Of a stretch of 64,000 bases of DNA, positions 1-11,142 are shown in pieces; position 1 is the first letter of the stretch; every line of letters begins with the position of its first letter. The notes under the pieces were generated by a model, which saw only the letters and a list, made by a program, of their open reading frames with translations, searched no databases and was not told the origin of the DNA. This stretch comes from Nitrospira sp. (GTDB lineage Bacteria; Nitrospirota; Nitrospiria; Nitrospirales; Nitrospiraceae): contig JAEURX010000006.1 of assembly GCA_016788885.1 (NCBI GenBank), forward strand, positions 62,001-126,000, read 5' to 3'. The position numbers were made by a program, and so were the translations under genes.

Positions 1-2364
1 CACCGTGGTGCCGTCGGAAATCGCGTCGGCATCGACCTCGATCGCATCTCGTAAATACTTATCGATCAGCACCGGATGTTGGGCTGAGGCTTTGACCGCG
101 GAATTCATGTACTGCAGCAGGCCGGGTTCGTCATAGACGATTTGCATCGAGCGTCCGCCCAGAACGTAGGAAGGCCGCACCATCACGGGATAGGTGATCT
201 CCGCCGCGATCTTCAATGCCTCCTCGACGGAATGGGCCATGCCGCTTTCCGCCTGACGCAAACCGAGCTTGTCGAGCAACTCACGGAACCGGGCGCGGTC
301 CTCCGCGCGATCGATCGCGTCGGGGCTGGTTCCCAGAATGTTCACTCCGGCGCGCGACAGGGAGAGCGCGAGTTTCAGGGGCGTCTGCCCGCCGAATTGG
401 AGTACGACACCCATGGGTTGTTCCCGCTCCACGATATTCAGCACATCCTCCTCCGTGAGCGGCTCGAAGTAGAGCCGGTCGGAGGTGTCGTAGTCCGTAC
501 TGACTGTTTCGGGGTTGCAATTGACCATGATGGTTTCGATCTGTTCCTCGCGCAACGCCATGGCCGCATGTACGCAACAATAGTCGAACTCGATTCCCTG
601 CCCGATCCGGTTCGGTCCGCCGCCGAGGATTACGACCTTTTTCTTCCCGGTTGGTCGTGCCTCGCATTCCTGCTCATAGGTCGAATAGAGGTATGGGGTA
701 TGTGCTTCGAACTCCGCGGCACAGGTGTCGACGCGTTTATACGTCACCCCGCGGGCGGAGGTTCCTTGACTCAGGGCCGAGCGCCAACCCCGGATCGTGC
801 CTTGGGGAACGCCCAGTAGCTGCGCCAGACGTTCATCCGCAAAGCCCAATTGTTTGGCTTCCAGGAGGAGTTCCGGTCGCAGTCCGGCCGTGCCGATCAT
901 TCCACGCTCAGCGACGATTTTCGGTTCAAAGTCGACGATCTCGCGAATCTGTTCGAGGAACCACGGGTCGATTTTGGTCAGGGCGAACAACTCCTGATTC
1001 GACATGCCGAGACGCATGCCGTCGGCCAGCCGCCAGAGCCGATCCGGCAGTGGGGTGCGCACGGCCTTGCGGACCTGCTCTGCCGCTTCTTCCCGATCGA
1101 GCGACGGCGGCACGCCGAGGTCCAACCCCATCTTTGAGCTGAAGCCGAATTGATCGATTTCCATCGAGCGGATCGCCTTCTGCAGCGACTCCTTGAACGT
1201 GCGTCCGATGGCCATGACTTCGCCGACCGATTTCATCTGCGTGGTCAGCGTGGGGTCGGCACCGGGAAATTTCTGAAAGGCAAAGCGTGGAATTTTCACC
1301 ACGACGTAATCGATCGTCGGTTCGAAGGAGGCTTTCGTCACGCCGGTGATGTCGTTCGTGATCTCATCGAGGGTATATCCGACGGCCAGTTTGGCCGCGA
1401 TTTTCGCGATGGGAAAGCCGGTGGCTTTGGACGCCAGGGCCGAACTCCGGGAGACCCGCGGGTTCATTTCGATGACGACCATCTCGCCGTTGGCGGGATT
1501 CATGCCGAACTGGATGTTGGATCCCCCCGTATCGACGCCGATCTCCCGAATGATGCGCACCGCCGCGTCGCGCATCAGTTGATATTCCTTGTCGGTGAGT
1601 GTCAGCGCCGGCGCCACGGTGATGCTGTCGCCGGTATGGATGCCCATCGGGTCGAGGTTTTCGATCGGGCAGATGATGACCACATTGTCTTTCAGGTCAC
1701 GCATCACTTCGAGCTCGAACTCTTTCCAGCCGATGACGGACTGTTCGATCAGCACCTGACGGACCGGGCTCATGGAGAGACCCCATTCCACCTGCGTCCG
1801 GAATTCTTCGATGTTGTACGCAATGTTGCCGCCGGTGCCGCCCATGGTGAACGACGGACGGACGATCGCCGGGAACCGAATCCGCTCCAGTTCGCGCTCG
1901 GCTTCGGCGAGCGAGGTGGCAACGCCGCTGTCCGGCACGCGCAAGCCGATTTTCCACATGGCCTGTCGGAACGCATCACGATCCTCGGCCTTATGAATGG
2001 CGTCGATCGAGGCACCGATGAGCTTGACACCGAATTTTTCCAGCACCCCTCGTTTGGCCAGACCGATGGCCGTGTTCAGCGCGGTTTGTCCGCCCATGGT
2101 CGGCAGGAGCGCGTCGGGACGTTCGCACTCGATGACCTTTTCGACCGCATCGAGGGTAATCGGTTCAATATAGGTCCGGTCGGCAAAATCCGGGTCGGTC
2201 ATGATCGTGGCGGGATTGCTGTTGATCAGGATGACGCGGTAGCCCTCTTCTTTGAGGGCCTTGCAGGCCTGTGTGCCGGAATAATCGAATTCACAAGCCT
2301 GGCCGATCACGATGGGGCCCGAGCCGATCAGGAGAATGGAGCGAATGTCTGTCCGTCGTGGCAC
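1..2364 (-). CDS. carB: Carbamoyl-phosphate synthase large subunit, 3'-truncated by the window edge
   Basis: It makes carbamoyl phosphate from bicarbonate, ATP and CarA-derived ammonia, for pyrimidine and arginine synthesis. The first 788 codons are visible, from a GTG at 2364 preceded by GAGG six bases upstream. The N-terminal ATP-grasp half is complete ([18 protein letters not shown] near residue 14, [10 protein letters not shown] near 82, [10 protein letters not shown] near 170). The oligomerisation region follows. The second half restarts with [18 protein letters not shown] near residue 560 and is cut in its ATP-grasp domain. It is the last gene of the pyrimidine operon here, separated from carA by sppA and an M48 protease. 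Family identity is certain; the C-terminal allosteric domain is outside the window. Confidence 0.97.
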   Translation of the reverse strand, partial: MPRRTDIRSILLIGSGPIVIGQACEFDYSGTQACKALKEEGYRVILINSNPATIMTDPDFADRTYIEPITLDAVEKVIECERPDALLPTMGGQTALNTAIGLAKRGVLEKFGVKLIGASIDAIHKAEDRDAFRQAMWKIGLRVPDSGVATSLAEAERELERIRFPAIVRPSFTMGGTGGNIAYNIEEFRTQVEWGLSMSPVRQVLIEQSVIGWKEFELEVMRDLKDNVVIICPIENLDPMGIHTGDSITVAPALTLTDKEYQLMRDAAVRIIREIGVDTGGSNIQFGMNPANGEMVVIEMNPRVSRSSALASKATGFPIAKIAAKLAVGYTLDEITNDITGVTKASFEPTIDYVVVKIPRFAFQKFPGADPTLTTQMKSVGEVMAIGRTFKESLQKAIRSMEIDQFGFSSKMGLDLGVPPSLDREEAAEQVRKAVRTPLPDRLWRLADGMRLGMSNQELFALTKIDPWFLEQIREIVDFEPKIVAERGMIGTAGLRPELLLEAKQLGFADERLAQLLGVPQGTIRGWRSALSQGTSARGVTYKRVDTCAAEFEAHTPYLYSTYEQECEARPTGKKKVVILGGGPNRIGQGIEFDYCCVHAAMALREEQIETIMVNCNPETVSTDYDTSDRLYFEPLTEEDVLNIVEREQPMGVVLQFGGQTPLKLALSLSRAGVNILGTSPDAIDRAEDRARFRELLDKLGLRQAESGMAHSVEEALKIAAEITYPVMVRPSYVLGGRSMQIVYDEPGLLQYMNSAVKASAQHPVLIDKYLRDAIEVDADAISDGTTV

Positions 2365-2385
2365 AATTGACCTCGAATCAAGAAG

Positions 2386-3366
2386 TTAGCCGGTCGGCAG
2401 GGGCGCCTCGGGCATGGGCCCCACCGGAGGCCGGTAGGGTTGGATCGGACCGGACGGGATGGCCGGGGCCTTTCCTGCGGGATGATAGTGTTTCATGGCA
2501 TCGGGGATCCAGGCCTCGATCTGATTGATACGGGTGACATCAGAGGGGTGCGTCGAGAGAAATTCCGGGATCGACTGCTGGGAACGGAAGCACAGTTTAT
2601 TGATCATGGCGCGCGGGCAGCCGCTCATCCGTTCCCAAAAGGAGACGGCTTCGCGCGGATCGTAGCCGGCCTCGGCCATCAAGCGCAGGCCGATGTAATC
2701 CGCCTCTGATTCCTGGCGGCGGTCAAAGGGCAAGGAAACACCGACACCGTAAGCGGTCATCGCCGCCATCGCGGCATCCGGTCGTCCTGACGCAATGCCG
2801 GCGCCCAATGCCGCCAGTTGTCCGATCTGTTCAAGAATGCCGCGGCTCATGCGTTCGGCTCCGTGGCGCTGTAAAGCATGTGCGACCTCATGGCCCATGA
2901 CGGTGGCCAGCCCGTCTTCCGTCTTCGTCACTTTCAAGATGCCGGTGAATACCGCGACCTTGCCTCCGGGCAGGGCAAAGGCGTTGATGGTCCGATCGTC
3001 TTGGATCACCGCGAATTCCCACTGATACTCGGGCTTGTTGGCGGCCTTGGCGATCCGGTTTCCCACCCGGTGCACCATTTCATTGAGCTCCGGGTTTTCG
3101 CTCAAGGGCGCTTGCCGGAGCACCTCCCGGAACGCCGAGAGACCCATCGCCATTTCTTTTTCTTCCGACAGATAAATGAATTGGTCGCGCGCCGTGCCCG
3201 GAGCCCGTTGGCACCCCATGAGCGATTGCAACAGGCCTGTGGCCGCTCCCAGCCCCACGACCGTCGAGAGAACAGAAGCGGCGCGTGCCCCCAATGCCAG
3301 CACCCCCCGGCGACCCATCGGGCGGTTCAAAAGGTGGTCGATTGAATGTCGGTCTGGCGGATACAT
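2386..3366 (-). CDS. M48-family zinc metalloprotease, putative lipoprotein
   Basis: Predicted secreted or membrane-anchored zinc peptidase of the Ste24/HtpX-like M48 clan, about 326 residues. HEVAHALQRH supplies the HExxH zinc site, and ESEADYIGL further on supplies the third, glutamate ligand. The N-terminus has arginines followed by a hydrophobic stretch and then LMGC, which reads as a lipobox, so it probably sits in the periplasm as a lipoprotein. Proline-rich C-terminal tail. I chose the ATG at 3366 because GGAG lies five bases upstream; a TTG 18 bases earlier has no such support. It lies between sppA and carB in the pyr operon, so two envelope proteases share pyrimidine transcription. 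Substrate unknown; family members act in outer-membrane protein quality control. Confidence 0.85.
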   Translation of the reverse strand: MYPPDRHSIDHLLNRPMGRRGVLALGARAASVLSTVVGLGAATGLLQSLMGCQRAPGTARDQFIYLSEEKEMAMGLSAFREVLRQAPLSENPELNEMVHRVGNRIAKAANKPEYQWEFAVIQDDRTINAFALPGGKVAVFTGILKVTKTEDGLATVMGHEVAHALQRHGAERMSRGILEQIGQLAALGAGIASGRPDAAMAAMTAYGVGVSLPFDRRQESEADYIGLRLMAEAGYDPREAVSFWERMSGCPRAMINKLCFRSQQSIPEFLSTHPSDVTRINQIEAWIPDAMKHYHPAGKAPAIPSGPIQPYRPPVGPMPEAPLPTG

Positions 3367-3416
3367 CACGTCTCCACCATTCAATCAGCCTCGCGTGGCA
3401 GATGCAACGTGCCGGC

Positions 3417-4385
3417 TTAGGGCATCCACAAGTACATGAACTGGGGCGACCCACCCCGCACGACCGACAGCAGGTCGATATTTGCCAGGTTGGCCAGGCT
3501 CGGCGTCGGCGCGGTCAGACGCGAGTACACATTGTTTTGATATTCCCCCGGGCGGCGGTAAGTCACGACCTTCGCTTCCGTCAGGCCGGCTTTCTTCTTC
3601 ACCAGGTCGATCGCATCTTCCAGGTAGCCGATGTCATCCACCAGTCCGGCGGCTTTCGCCTGATCGCCGGAATAGATACGTCCATCGGCCAGTCTCTTAA
3701 TGGTCTCGCCATTCAATCCCGGGCGGCCTTCCCCCACGACTTGGAGGAAGCGCTGATAAAACCCATCGATCACCCCCTGGAAAATGGCTCGCTCTTCCGG
3801 GAGCATCGCCCGGAACGGCGATCCCATATCCTTGCGCGGGCCGGAGGTCACGGCGTTCGTCTCCACGCCGACCTTCTCCAGCAGTCCCCTCGCATTCACG
3901 GTCAGCATGATGACGCCGATGCTCCCCGTCACGGATGACGGGTGCGCGAGCACGTTGTCGGCCGCCGCGGCGATGTAGTAGCCGCCGGATGCGCCCACAT
4001 CCATGATCGAAGCGACGATCGGAATCTTCCGGTTGGCTTTGAAGCGTTTCAACTCGTGATAGATAATGTCGGACGCCGTCACCGTGCCGCCCGGACTGTT
4101 GATCCGGAGGACGACGGCCTTGACGTGGTCATCCTTCGTGGCCCGTTCGAGTTCTTCCTTCACGGTGGCCAACATCCCGGGTGAGGAATAGAACCCGTCT
4201 TTGTTCTCAGAGCTGATGACCCCCGAGATATCCATCAACAGGACCTTGTCCTTGCCGCTTCCGCTGACTTTGTGTTCTTCCAGGGCGCCGGGGCCCGGCG
4301 GCAGGTTGATTGTGACGCAGGCCGCTTGCATCAGGCACAAGGCGAGCACGAGAAGACCGGTAGAGAGCCGCCGGGAACTACTCAT
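3417..4385 (-). CDS. sppA: Signal peptide peptidase SppA, short (36 kDa) type
   Basis: Membrane-associated serine protease that degrades cleaved signal peptides. The 322 residues match the half-length, single-domain SppA class. The nucleophile serine is in [13 protein letters not shown] and the general-base lysine is in [10 protein letters not shown], the Ser-Lys dyad arrangement of Bacillus-type Spp[14 protein letters not shown] is the conserved strand ahead of the serine. The N-terminus has a hydrophobic segment ending in QAAC, a possible lipobox, which is unusual against the usual uncleaved anchor. The ATG lies inside the 3' end of carA (8-base overlap) with GGAG seven bases upstream, so translation is probably coupled to carA. 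Confidence 0.93.
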   Translation of the reverse strand: MSSSRRLSTGLLVLALCLMQAACVTINLPPGPGALEEHKVSGSGKDKVLLMDISGVISSENKDGFYSSPGMLATVKEELERATKDDHVKAVVLRINSPGGTVTASDIIYHELKRFKANRKIPIVASIMDVGASGGYYIAAAADNVLAHPSSVTGSIGVIMLTVNARGLLEKVGVETNAVTSGPRKDMGSPFRAMLPEERAIFQGVIDGFYQRFLQVVGEGRPGLNGETIKRLADGRIYSGDQAKAAGLVDDIGYLEDAIDLVKKKAGLTEAKVVTYRRPGEYQNNVYSRLTAPTPSLANLANIDLLSVVRGGSPQFMYLWMP

Positions 4386-5562
4386 GGTGTGTCTCCATCA
4401 ATGTGACAAACTGTTCGAACAGATAGGCGGAATCATGAGGGCCGGGCGATGCTTCGGGATGATATTGCACCGAAAAGACCGGACGATCCAGACACATCAT
4501 GCCCTCGACCGATTCGTCGTTCAGACTGGTGTGGGTCAATTGCACGCGCCCGAACGGTGTCTCTGCGATCGGCAGGCCCTGCCCGGGAGCCGGAGTTCCG
4601 GCGGGAAACCGCACGGCGAAATTGTGATTCTGGGATGTAATTTCTACCTTTCTCGTCCGCAAGTCGATCACTGGGTGATTGGCGCCGTGGTGTCCGAACT
4701 TCAGCTTATAGGTGGAGAATCCTAACGCGAGCCCGAGTAACTGATGTCCCAGGCATATCCCAAAAATCGGTAACCGGCCGATCAACTCGCGCAATGCCGT
4801 CATGGCGTAGGGCACGCCTTCCGGGTCGCCGGGACCGTTGGAGAGGAAGACGCCGTGAGGATTCAGCGCCAGCACGTCGGCGGCCGAAGTCGAGGCTGGG
4901 ACGACCGTGACCTCGCACCCGACATCGACGAGACGCCGGAGAATGTTCTGCTTCACGCCAAAGTCATAGGCCACCACCCGCCAGGCGTTCCGTGGTGCCT
5001 TCGCGGCGTCAGGAGAGGGCAGGACAATCTTCGGCGACCAGTTCCCCGTGCCTTCCGACCAGGCATACCGGCGGTCGCAGGTGACGGTCGCTGCCAGATC
5101 ACGCCCGATGATGCTGGGTGCCTGACGCGCTTTTTCGACCAGGCGGCGCGGGTCCAGGTCGACATGGGAAATCACGCCCTGTTGGGCGCCCCGCTCCCGC
5201 AGGTGCCTGGTGAGCGCCCGGGTATCGATGCCCTCGATCGCGACGATCTGTGCGGCGTGCAAATACTCCTGCAACGTCGCCTTGCCCCGCCAGTTGCTCG
5301 CCAACCGGCTGGATTCCTTGACGACGAATCCTTCGGCCCAGATTTTCGTCGACTCGATGTCTTCCGGCGTGACCCCGTAGTTGCCGATGTGCGGCGCGGT
5401 CATGGTCACGATCTGCCCGCGATACGACGGATCGGTCAGCACTTCCTGATAGCCGGTCATGGCCGTGTTGAAGACGACTTCGCCGCCGGTCTCCCCTTCC
5501 GCACCCAAGGCGCGTCCTTCGAAGACGGTTCCATCGGCGAGCGCCAGAATCGCTTTTTTCAC
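4378..5562 (-). CDS. carA: Carbamoyl-phosphate synthase small (glutaminase) subunit
   Basis: Class I glutamine amidotransferase that releases ammonia from glutamine and passes it to CarB. About 394 residues. The N-terminal CPSase small-chain domain includes [16 protein letters not shown]. The C-terminal glutaminase domain carries the nucleophile cysteine in [10 protein letters not shown] and the His/Glu pair in [12 protein letters not shown] chose the GTG at 5562 because AAGGAG lies five bases upstream; an earlier in-frame GTG at 5568 overlaps that Shine-Dalgarno. Three genes separate it from pyrB (membrane protein, pyrC) and two separate it from carB, all on one strand with short gaps. Confidence 0.97.
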   Translation of the reverse strand: MKKAILALADGTVFEGRALGAEGETGGEVVFNTAMTGYQEVLTDPSYRGQIVTMTAPHIGNYGVTPEDIESTKIWAEGFVVKESSRLASNWRGKATLQEYLHAAQIVAIEGIDTRALTRHLRERGAQQGVISHVDLDPRRLVEKARQAPSIIGRDLAATVTCDRRYAWSEGTGNWSPKIVLPSPDAAKAPRNAWRVVAYDFGVKQNILRRLVDVGCEVTVVPASTSAADVLALNPHGVFLSNGPGDPEGVPYAMTALRELIGRLPIFGICLGHQLLGLALGFSTYKLKFGHHGANHPVIDLRTRKVEITSQNHNFAVRFPAGTPAPGQGLPIAETPFGRVQLTHTSLNDESVEGMMCLDRPVFSVQYHPEASPGPHDSAYLFEQFVTLMETHHE

Positions 5563-5571
5563 GCTCACTCC

Positions 5572-6075
5572 TTACCGAGGGATCCAGGATCGCACGCGGA
5601 CGGTCAGCAGCGCGATTCCGAGTCCCACATTCACGATATACAAAACCCGCACTGGTTTATGCAGCTGAAAAAAGGCCTCGAAAGCTGCTTTCCTCGCCTC
5701 TTCCCCTTTGGAGGCAAAGGCCTGCGCTTGCAGGGCTGCCGCCTGGGGATGGAGGACAAACGTAATCACCCCGGCAGTGAGTAGCATGGCGCCGAGTAGC
5801 AGCCATTCAGTGCGCGTGATTTCCTGCTCAGCCAGCCCCTTTTGAAACATCCAGGCTCGCCAGAGAATGCCGGTGACCAGAATGGCCGCTGCGCCGAGCA
5901 CCAACCGGTTGTATCCGTCGAAGGCGCGGGTCAAAAAAAATCCGCCGGTATCCTGCCCGCCGAAGGTGTTGAACACGGCCGGGATCACGGCCGCCACGAG
6001 CACTAGGAGTCCGCCGATCCAGGTCGCCAGGGCCAGCAACTCACAGGTGATACAGGCGATCAATCCTTGGCGCAC
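5572..6075 (-). CDS. DUF4149/TMEM205-like integral membrane protein
   Basis: Function unknown. The 167 residues contain about four hydrophobic segments (roughly residues 10-35, 58-75, 88-108 and 145-160), with an early WIGGLLVLVAAVIPAVF stretch and a conserved HPQAAALQAQ loop that I associate with the DUF4149 (TMEM205-like) family. The start is a GTG with only a weak GGGA-type site. It lies 12 bases after pyrC and 9 bases ahead of carA, so it is a passenger of the pyrimidine operon. In the same family, eukaryotic members have been linked to drug export, which gives no safe function for this one. Confidence 0.6.
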   Translation of the reverse strand: MRQGLIACITCELLALATWIGGLLVLVAAVIPAVFNTFGGQDTGGFFLTRAFDGYNRLVLGAAAILVTGILWRAWMFQKGLAEQEITRTEWLLLGAMLLTAGVITFVLHPQAAALQAQAFASKGEEARKAAFEAFFQLHKPVRVLYIVNVGLGIALLTVRVRSWIPR

Positions 6076-6087
6076 AGTCGTTCGTCC

Positions 6088-7380
6088 CTACGCCGGCTGC
6101 CCGGGACGATCCAGTTCGTAGACCACGCGGCCTGACACGATGGTGGTCGTCACGCGCCCCTTGACTGTCCAGCCCGCAAAGGGTGTATTACGGCTCTTCG
6201 ATCGAAACCGCGAGGGATCGACTTCCCATTGGCGGTCGGGATCGACAATGGCCACGTCGGCCGGAGCACCGACGGCCAGCGTCCCCGCGTTGAGGCTAAA
6301 GGCCTTCGCGGGTGCCGTGGACAGTTTGTCGATGGCCGATTCCAGCGTGAGCACGCCCTCTTCCACGAGAGCCAGCGTCAGCGACAAGGCCGTTTCCAGA
6401 CCGACGATGCCGAACGGCGCCTCGGTAAACTCCTGCTGTTTCTCCTGCGTCGCGTGTGGGGCATGGTCCGTCGCAATCACGTCGATCGTGCCGTCGCGCA
6501 GTCCATCTTTAATCGCCTGCACGTCCGCACTCGTCCGCAGCGGGGGATTCATTTTCGCGTGGGTGTTGTAGCCGCGCGTCACTTCCTCCGTGAGGGTGAA
6601 ATGGTGTGGACAGGCCTCCGCCGTGACCTTGATTCCGCGTGCCTTGGCTTCGCGCACCATGCGGACCGATCCTGCGGTGCTGATGTGCGCCAGATGGAGG
6701 CGGGCTCCGGTCAACTCCGCGAGCGAGACGTTCCGCGCGACCATCACATCCTCCGCCGCCGAGGGAATACCCGGAAGTCCGAGCTCGGTCGAGATGACGC
6801 CTTCGTTCATGCAGCCGCCTTCCGACAGGTGCAGGTCTTCGCAATGGTCGACGACCGGCACGTCGAAGGCGCGCGCATATTCCATGGCGCGCCGCATGAC
6901 GAGACTGTTCATGACCGGTTTTCCGTCATCAGAGATCGCCACACAGCCGGCTCGGCGCAGGTCGCCGATTTCGGCGAGTTCTTTGCCTTCGGACCGTTTC
7001 GTGATCGCCCCGATCGGATAGAGATGCGCATTGCCGGCGGCTTTTGCCCGTTCCAGCATGAACTCGGTGACGGCCTGATTGTCGTTCACGGGGTTCGTGT
7101 TCGGCATCGCGCAGACCGTCGTGAAACCGCCGGCCACGGCTGCTTCCGTGCCTGACTGAATCGTTTCCTTATATTCGAACCCCGGTTCACGAAAGTGTAC
7201 ATGGAGATCGACGAAGCCGGGAACGACCAGTCGCCCCGCGGCGGGGATGACCGTCGCACCGGCCGGGACGGCGAGTTTTGGCCCGACCGCGGCGATGGCG
7301 CCGTTGTCGATCAGCACATCCGCGACGCCGTTCACGCGTCCGGGATCAATCACATGACCGCCTTGAATCAAGAGTTTCAT
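6088..7380 (-). CDS. pyrC: Dihydroorotase, class I
   Basis: Zinc amidohydrolase that cyclises carbamoyl aspartate to dihydroorotate, the third step of pyrimidine synthesis. The 430 residues fit class I dihydroorotases. Metal-binding DLHVHFREPG is at residues 58-67. The C-terminal half has ATDHAPHATQEK with the catalytic aspartate, and the PLRTSADVQAI segment is typical. The ATG at 7380 is the only sensible start. It lies downstream of pyrB with a 56-base gap. Unlike some class I enzymes paired with a catalytically dead copy, the metal-binding residues are present here, so it should be active. Confidence 0.96.
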   Translation of the reverse strand: MKLLIQGGHVIDPGRVNGVADVLIDNGAIAAVGPKLAVPAGATVIPAAGRLVVPGFVDLHVHFREPGFEYKETIQSGTEAAVAGGFTTVCAMPNTNPVNDNQAVTEFMLERAKAAGNAHLYPIGAITKRSEGKELAEIGDLRRAGCVAISDDGKPVMNSLVMRRAMEYARAFDVPVVDHCEDLHLSEGGCMNEGVISTELGLPGIPSAAEDVMVARNVSLAELTGARLHLAHISTAGSVRMVREAKARGIKVTAEACPHHFTLTEEVTRGYNTHAKMNPPLRTSADVQAIKDGLRDGTIDVIATDHAPHATQEKQQEFTEAPFGIVGLETALSLTLALVEEGVLTLESAIDKLSTAPAKAFSLNAGTLAVGAPADVAIVDPDRQWEVDPSRFRSKSRNTPFAGWTVKGRVTTTIVSGRVVYELDRPGQPA

Positions 7381-7436
7381 CGTTCACTCATACCTAAAAA
7401 ATGTAGATGCCTGTGGAGGTGCCGATGCGGGCAGCC

Positions 7437-8357
7437 TCATCCTGCTCCGGACATGAGATATAAAATGCCCATTCGCACCGCGACGCCGTTGGCGACCTGA
7501 TCGAGAATAACGGACGACAGGCTGTCCGCCACGTCCGGCGCGATTTCGACGCCCCGATTGATGGGACCGGGATGCATGACGATCGCGCCGGGTTCGGCCA
7601 GCTTCACCCGGTCGCCGGTCAATCCATACTGGCGCGCATACTCGCGAATGGTCGGAAACAGGGCTCGGCCCTGCCGTTCCAGTTGTAGTCGCAGCATCAT
7701 AATCACATGCACGCCGCGCAACCCGTCGTCGAGGTTGTGATACACGCGGACGCCCAGTTGGCTGATGTGCAGGGGAATCATGGTGGGTGGACCCACGACC
7801 CGCACTTCGGCGCCGAGTTTCGTGAGGGCGAAAATGTTCGAGCGGGCCACGCGGCTATGCGCCACATCCCCCACGATCGCCACGCGCAGTCCGTTGAATC
7901 CCATCCCCCGGCTACGAATCGTGTACAGATCCAGCAGGGCCTGCGTCGGATGTTCGTGCCACCCGTCTCCGGCATTGATCACCGACGACTTCACGCCCCG
8001 CGCCAGGGTCTCGGCCGCGCCAGCCGAGGAATGTCGAAGGACGATGATATCCGCCTGCATGGCTTCGATGTTGCGGGCGGTATCCAGCAGCGTCTCTCCT
8101 TTGACGACGCTGCTGGAAGAGGGCGAAAAGTTGATGACGTCGGCACTGAGCCGTTTGGCGGCCAACTCAAAGGAGGTTCTGGTTCTCGTGCTGGGCTCGA
8201 AAAAGAGGTTGACCACCGTCTTGCCCCGGAGCGCCGGCACCTTCTTGATCTCCCGTCCCGACACTTCCTTGAACGAATCCGCCGTCTCCAGGATCAGGGA
8301 GATATCGTCGGCGGACAGTTGAGTCAGGCTGAGCAGGTCTTTCCGTTTGAGCCCCAC
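7437..8357 (-). CDS. pyrB: Aspartate carbamoyltransferase catalytic subunit
   Basis: Condenses carbamoyl phosphate with aspartate, the committed step of pyrimidine synthesis. 306 residues. The carbamoyl-phosphate loop is [13 protein letters not shown] at residues 52-64. The [12 protein letters not shown] and [12 protein letters not shown] segments and the C-terminal [12 protein letters not shown] are family signatures. No pyrI regulatory subunit is visible nearby, so it may work as a bare trimer or with the dihydroorotase encoded next to it. GTG start with GGAG eight bases upstream, 14 bases after pyrR. Confidence 0.97.
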   Translation of the reverse strand: MGLKRKDLLSLTQLSADDISLILETADSFKEVSGREIKKVPALRGKTVVNLFFEPSTRTRTSFELAAKRLSADVINFSPSSSSVVKGETLLDTARNIEAMQADIIVLRHSSAGAAETLARGVKSSVINAGDGWHEHPTQALLDLYTIRSRGMGFNGLRVAIVGDVAHSRVARSNIFALTKLGAEVRVVGPPTMIPLHISQLGVRVYHNLDDGLRGVHVIMMLRLQLERQGRALFPTIREYARQYGLTGDRVKLAEPGAIVMHPGPINRGVEIAPDVADSLSSVILDQVANGVAVRMGILYLMSGAG

Positions 8358-8371
8358 GACAATGTCTCCGG

Positions 8372-9037
<666 letters not shown>

Positions 9038-9042
9038 TTACC

Positions 9043-9056
9043 CACCTCACAGGATG
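9043..9056 (-). promoter_or_regulatory. PyrR-binding loop (anti-antiterminator)
   Basis: The minus-strand RNA reads CAUCCUGUGAGGUG. Its core matches the known PyrR-binding consensus RUCCNGNGAGGY at every specified position. It lies about 50 bases upstream of the attenuator and about 10 bases after the predicted transcript start. Flanking bases can form a short stem. Inference: UMP-bound PyrR stabilises this loop, which frees the terminator arm and stops transcription of the pyr genes. Confidence 0.8.
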
Positions 9057-9074
9057 AGCGTTAAAGGCGAGCCG

Positions 9075-9103
9075 ATCTTAACGACTTGCCTCCACCGTGT
9101 CAA
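9075..9103 (-). promoter_or_regulatory. Sigma-70-type promoter of the pyr operon
   Basis: Minus strand TTGACA (9103-9098), a 17-base spacer, then TAAGAT (9080-9075). The -35 is perfect and the -10 differs from consensus at one or two positions. Predicted start near 9068 gives a leader of about 110 bases that contains the PyrR-binding loop and terminator. The rest of the gap to the transketolase gene (9104-9264) shows nothing I can name beyond a weak ribosome site AAGG before 9265. Confidence 0.8.
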
Positions 9104-9264
9104 GAATGGCCTGTCGGTGGCGGGCCGAGTTGCTGGCGGAGCCCTTCATTGACTCCCTGCATGCCATTTGTTAGCTTCGAACCATTGAGGGGCGGTCTGC
9201 CTCTCTCCATGATCATCCAGTCACACGGAAATTATCAGTCTCCTCCATCCTGAAAGGATCGCGC

Positions 9265-11142
9265 ATGACTGCCTCTACCGCTACGCCTGAACTCTTGACT
9301 GCCTTGGCCAATAAAGCGACCACCCTCCGCATTGAGAGCGTGAAGGCCACGAGCGAAGCCGGGAGCGGCCATCCCTCCAGCTGTTGCTCCGCCGCAGACA
9401 TCGTTGCGGTGCTGTTCTTTTCCGTCATGCGGTATGACCCCAAGAATCCGAAGTTGCCGAACAGTGATCGATTTGTCCTCTCCAAGGGCCATGCGGCGCC
9501 GCTGCTCTATGCGGCCTGGGCGGAGGCCGGCCTGTTTCCCAAGTCGGAGCTCTTGAAGTTGCGCACCCTCGGTTCCGATCTCGAAGGCCATCCGACTCCC
9601 CGTCTTTCGTTTGTCGACATGGCGACCGGGTCGTTGGGGCAGGGATTGCCGGCTGGTGTGGGGCTCGCGTTCAATGCGAAATCGATCGACAAGACCGACT
9701 ACCGCACCTATGTGTTGATGGGCGACGGCGAATCCGTCGAGGGCTCGGTGTGGGAAGCGGCGGAAGTGGCGCGGCAAGCGGGCCTGGACAATCTCTGCGC
9801 CATCGTGGACGTGAACCGTTTGGGGCAAAGCGATCCGACCATGTTGCAGCATGATATGGAGGCATACCGCGCCCGGTGGAGCGGGTTCGGTTGGCATGCC
9901 ATCGTGGTGGACGGACACGACATTGCTGCCATCCTCGCGGCCTTCGAGGAAGCGGCGCGTACCAAGGGGCGGCCGACGGTCCTGTTGGCGAAAACCTTTA
10001 AAGGACGTGGCATTTCCTTTATCGAGAATCATCCGGACTGGCATGGGAAACCGCTGAAGAAGGGCGAAGAAACTCAGAAGGCAGTCGACGAACTGACGCG
10101 GCAACTCAAGTCCGTGTCCGTCGAGCCACAGATCAAGGCACCGACGGCGGTCAAACCTTCCGCCCCGACCAAAGGCCCTATGGCACCTGCACCCTACAAA
10201 GTCGGCGACTCGGCCGCCGCACGGGAAGCGTTCGGCGCGGCGCTCCTGGCCTTGGGTGAGGCCAACTCGCAGGTGGTTGCGCTCGACGCGGACGTGAAAA
10301 ATTCCACCTACACTGACAAATTCGGGAAGCGGTTTCCAGATCGATTCTTGGAAAACTTCATTGCCGAGCAGAATATGTTAGGTGCGGCGGCCGGTGTGGC
10401 CGCCTGCGGGAAGATTCCGTTTGTCGCGACCTTTGCCGCATTCTTTACCCGGGCCTATGACTTCATCCGCATGGCGGCGATCAGTCAGTCGAACATGAAG
10501 CTGGTGGGGACGCACGTCGGTGTCAGCATCGGCGAAGACGGTCCGTCCCAGATGGGGTTGGAAGACTTGGCCATGATGTCGGCCCAGCCGGGCGTGACCG
10601 TGCTGTACCCGTCCGACGCCATGTCGATGTATAAACTGGTAGAATCAGCTGCGGGGCACAAAGGGATGGTCTACCTTCGCGCCGGTCGTCCCAAGACGCC
10701 GGTGATCTACGGTGCAGAGGAGACGTTCCGGATCGGCGGCTCCAAAGTGCTTCGGCAGAGCGCCGCCGATCAGCTCACGATTGTGGCCGCGGGTGTCACG
10801 CTTTTCGAAGCGCTCAAGGCCCACGATCAGTTGAAGGCGGCCGGCGTCGCAACCCGCGTGGTAGATTTGTACAGCATTGTTCCCGTCGATCAGGCGACCT
10901 TGCTCGACTGCGCGCGGGCGACCGGTGGTCGGTTCCTGACGGTCGAGGATCATTATGCGCACGGCGGCATCGGCGATGCCGTGTTGAGTGCCCTGGCGTC
11001 GGAGGGTGTGCGGGTTCGTAAGTTGGCCGTCCGTGAGATTCCACGTAGCGGAAAGCCCGAGGAACTCGTTGATCATTTCGGAATTGGAGTACGTTCGATT
11101 GTCGAAGCCGCAAAAGAAATCGCCAGCACCGCCACCCGTTGA
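9265..11142 (+). CDS. tkt: Transketolase, single-chain animal-like type
   Basis: Thiamine-diphosphate enzyme that moves two-carbon ketol units in the pentose-phosphate and related carbon cycles. The 625 residues fit the animal-type rather than the longer E. coli/plant form. The diphosphate site is GDGESVEGSVWEAAEVAR near residue 152, and the pyrimidine domain has FIAEQNMLGAAAGVA and FFTRAYDFIRMAAISQ. The C-terminal domain begins near residue 500. Between the first two domains, at about residues 285-320, is a proline/alanine/lysine-rich linker that looks unusually long. The ATG has AAGG eight bases upstream. It overlaps the regulator gene downstream. In an autotroph this could serve carbon fixation as well as pentose recycling. 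Confidence 0.95.
   Translation: MTASTATPELLTALANKATTLRIESVKATSEAGSGHPSSCCSAADIVAVLFFSVMRYDPKNPKLPNSDRFVLSKGHAAPLLYAAWAEAGLFPKSELLKLRTLGSDLEGHPTPRLSFVDMATGSLGQGLPAGVGLAFNAKSIDKTDYRTYVLMGDGESVEGSVWEAAEVARQAGLDNLCAIVDVNRLGQSDPTMLQHDMEAYRARWSGFGWHAIVVDGHDIAAILAAFEEAARTKGRPTVLLAKTFKGRGISFIENHPDWHGKPLKKGEETQKAVDELTRQLKSVSVEPQIKAPTAVKPSAPTKGPMAPAPYKVGDSAAAREAFGAALLALGEANSQVVALDADVKNSTYTDKFGKRFPDRFLENFIAEQNMLGAAAGVAACGKIPFVATFAAFFTRAYDFIRMAAISQSNMKLVGTHVGVSIGEDGPSQMGLEDLAMMSAQPGVTVLYPSDAMSMYKLVESAAGHKGMVYLRAGRPKTPVIYGAEETFRIGGSKVLRQSAADQLTIVAAGVTLFEALKAHDQLKAAGVATRVVDLYSIVPVDQATLLDCARATGGRFLTVEDHYAHGGIGDAVLSALASEGVRVRKLAVREIPRSGKPEELVDHFGIGVRSIVEAAKEIASTATR

Noticed and set aside
1150-2370. Plus-strand open frame of 406 codons
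   Set aside because: Antisense to carB; high G+C makes long mirror frames, and the composition (many His, Arg, Gly, Asp) is not protein-like.
9185-9213. TTGAGG/CATGAT promoter for the transketolase gene
   Set aside because: The -10 is poor and the match is no better than chance.
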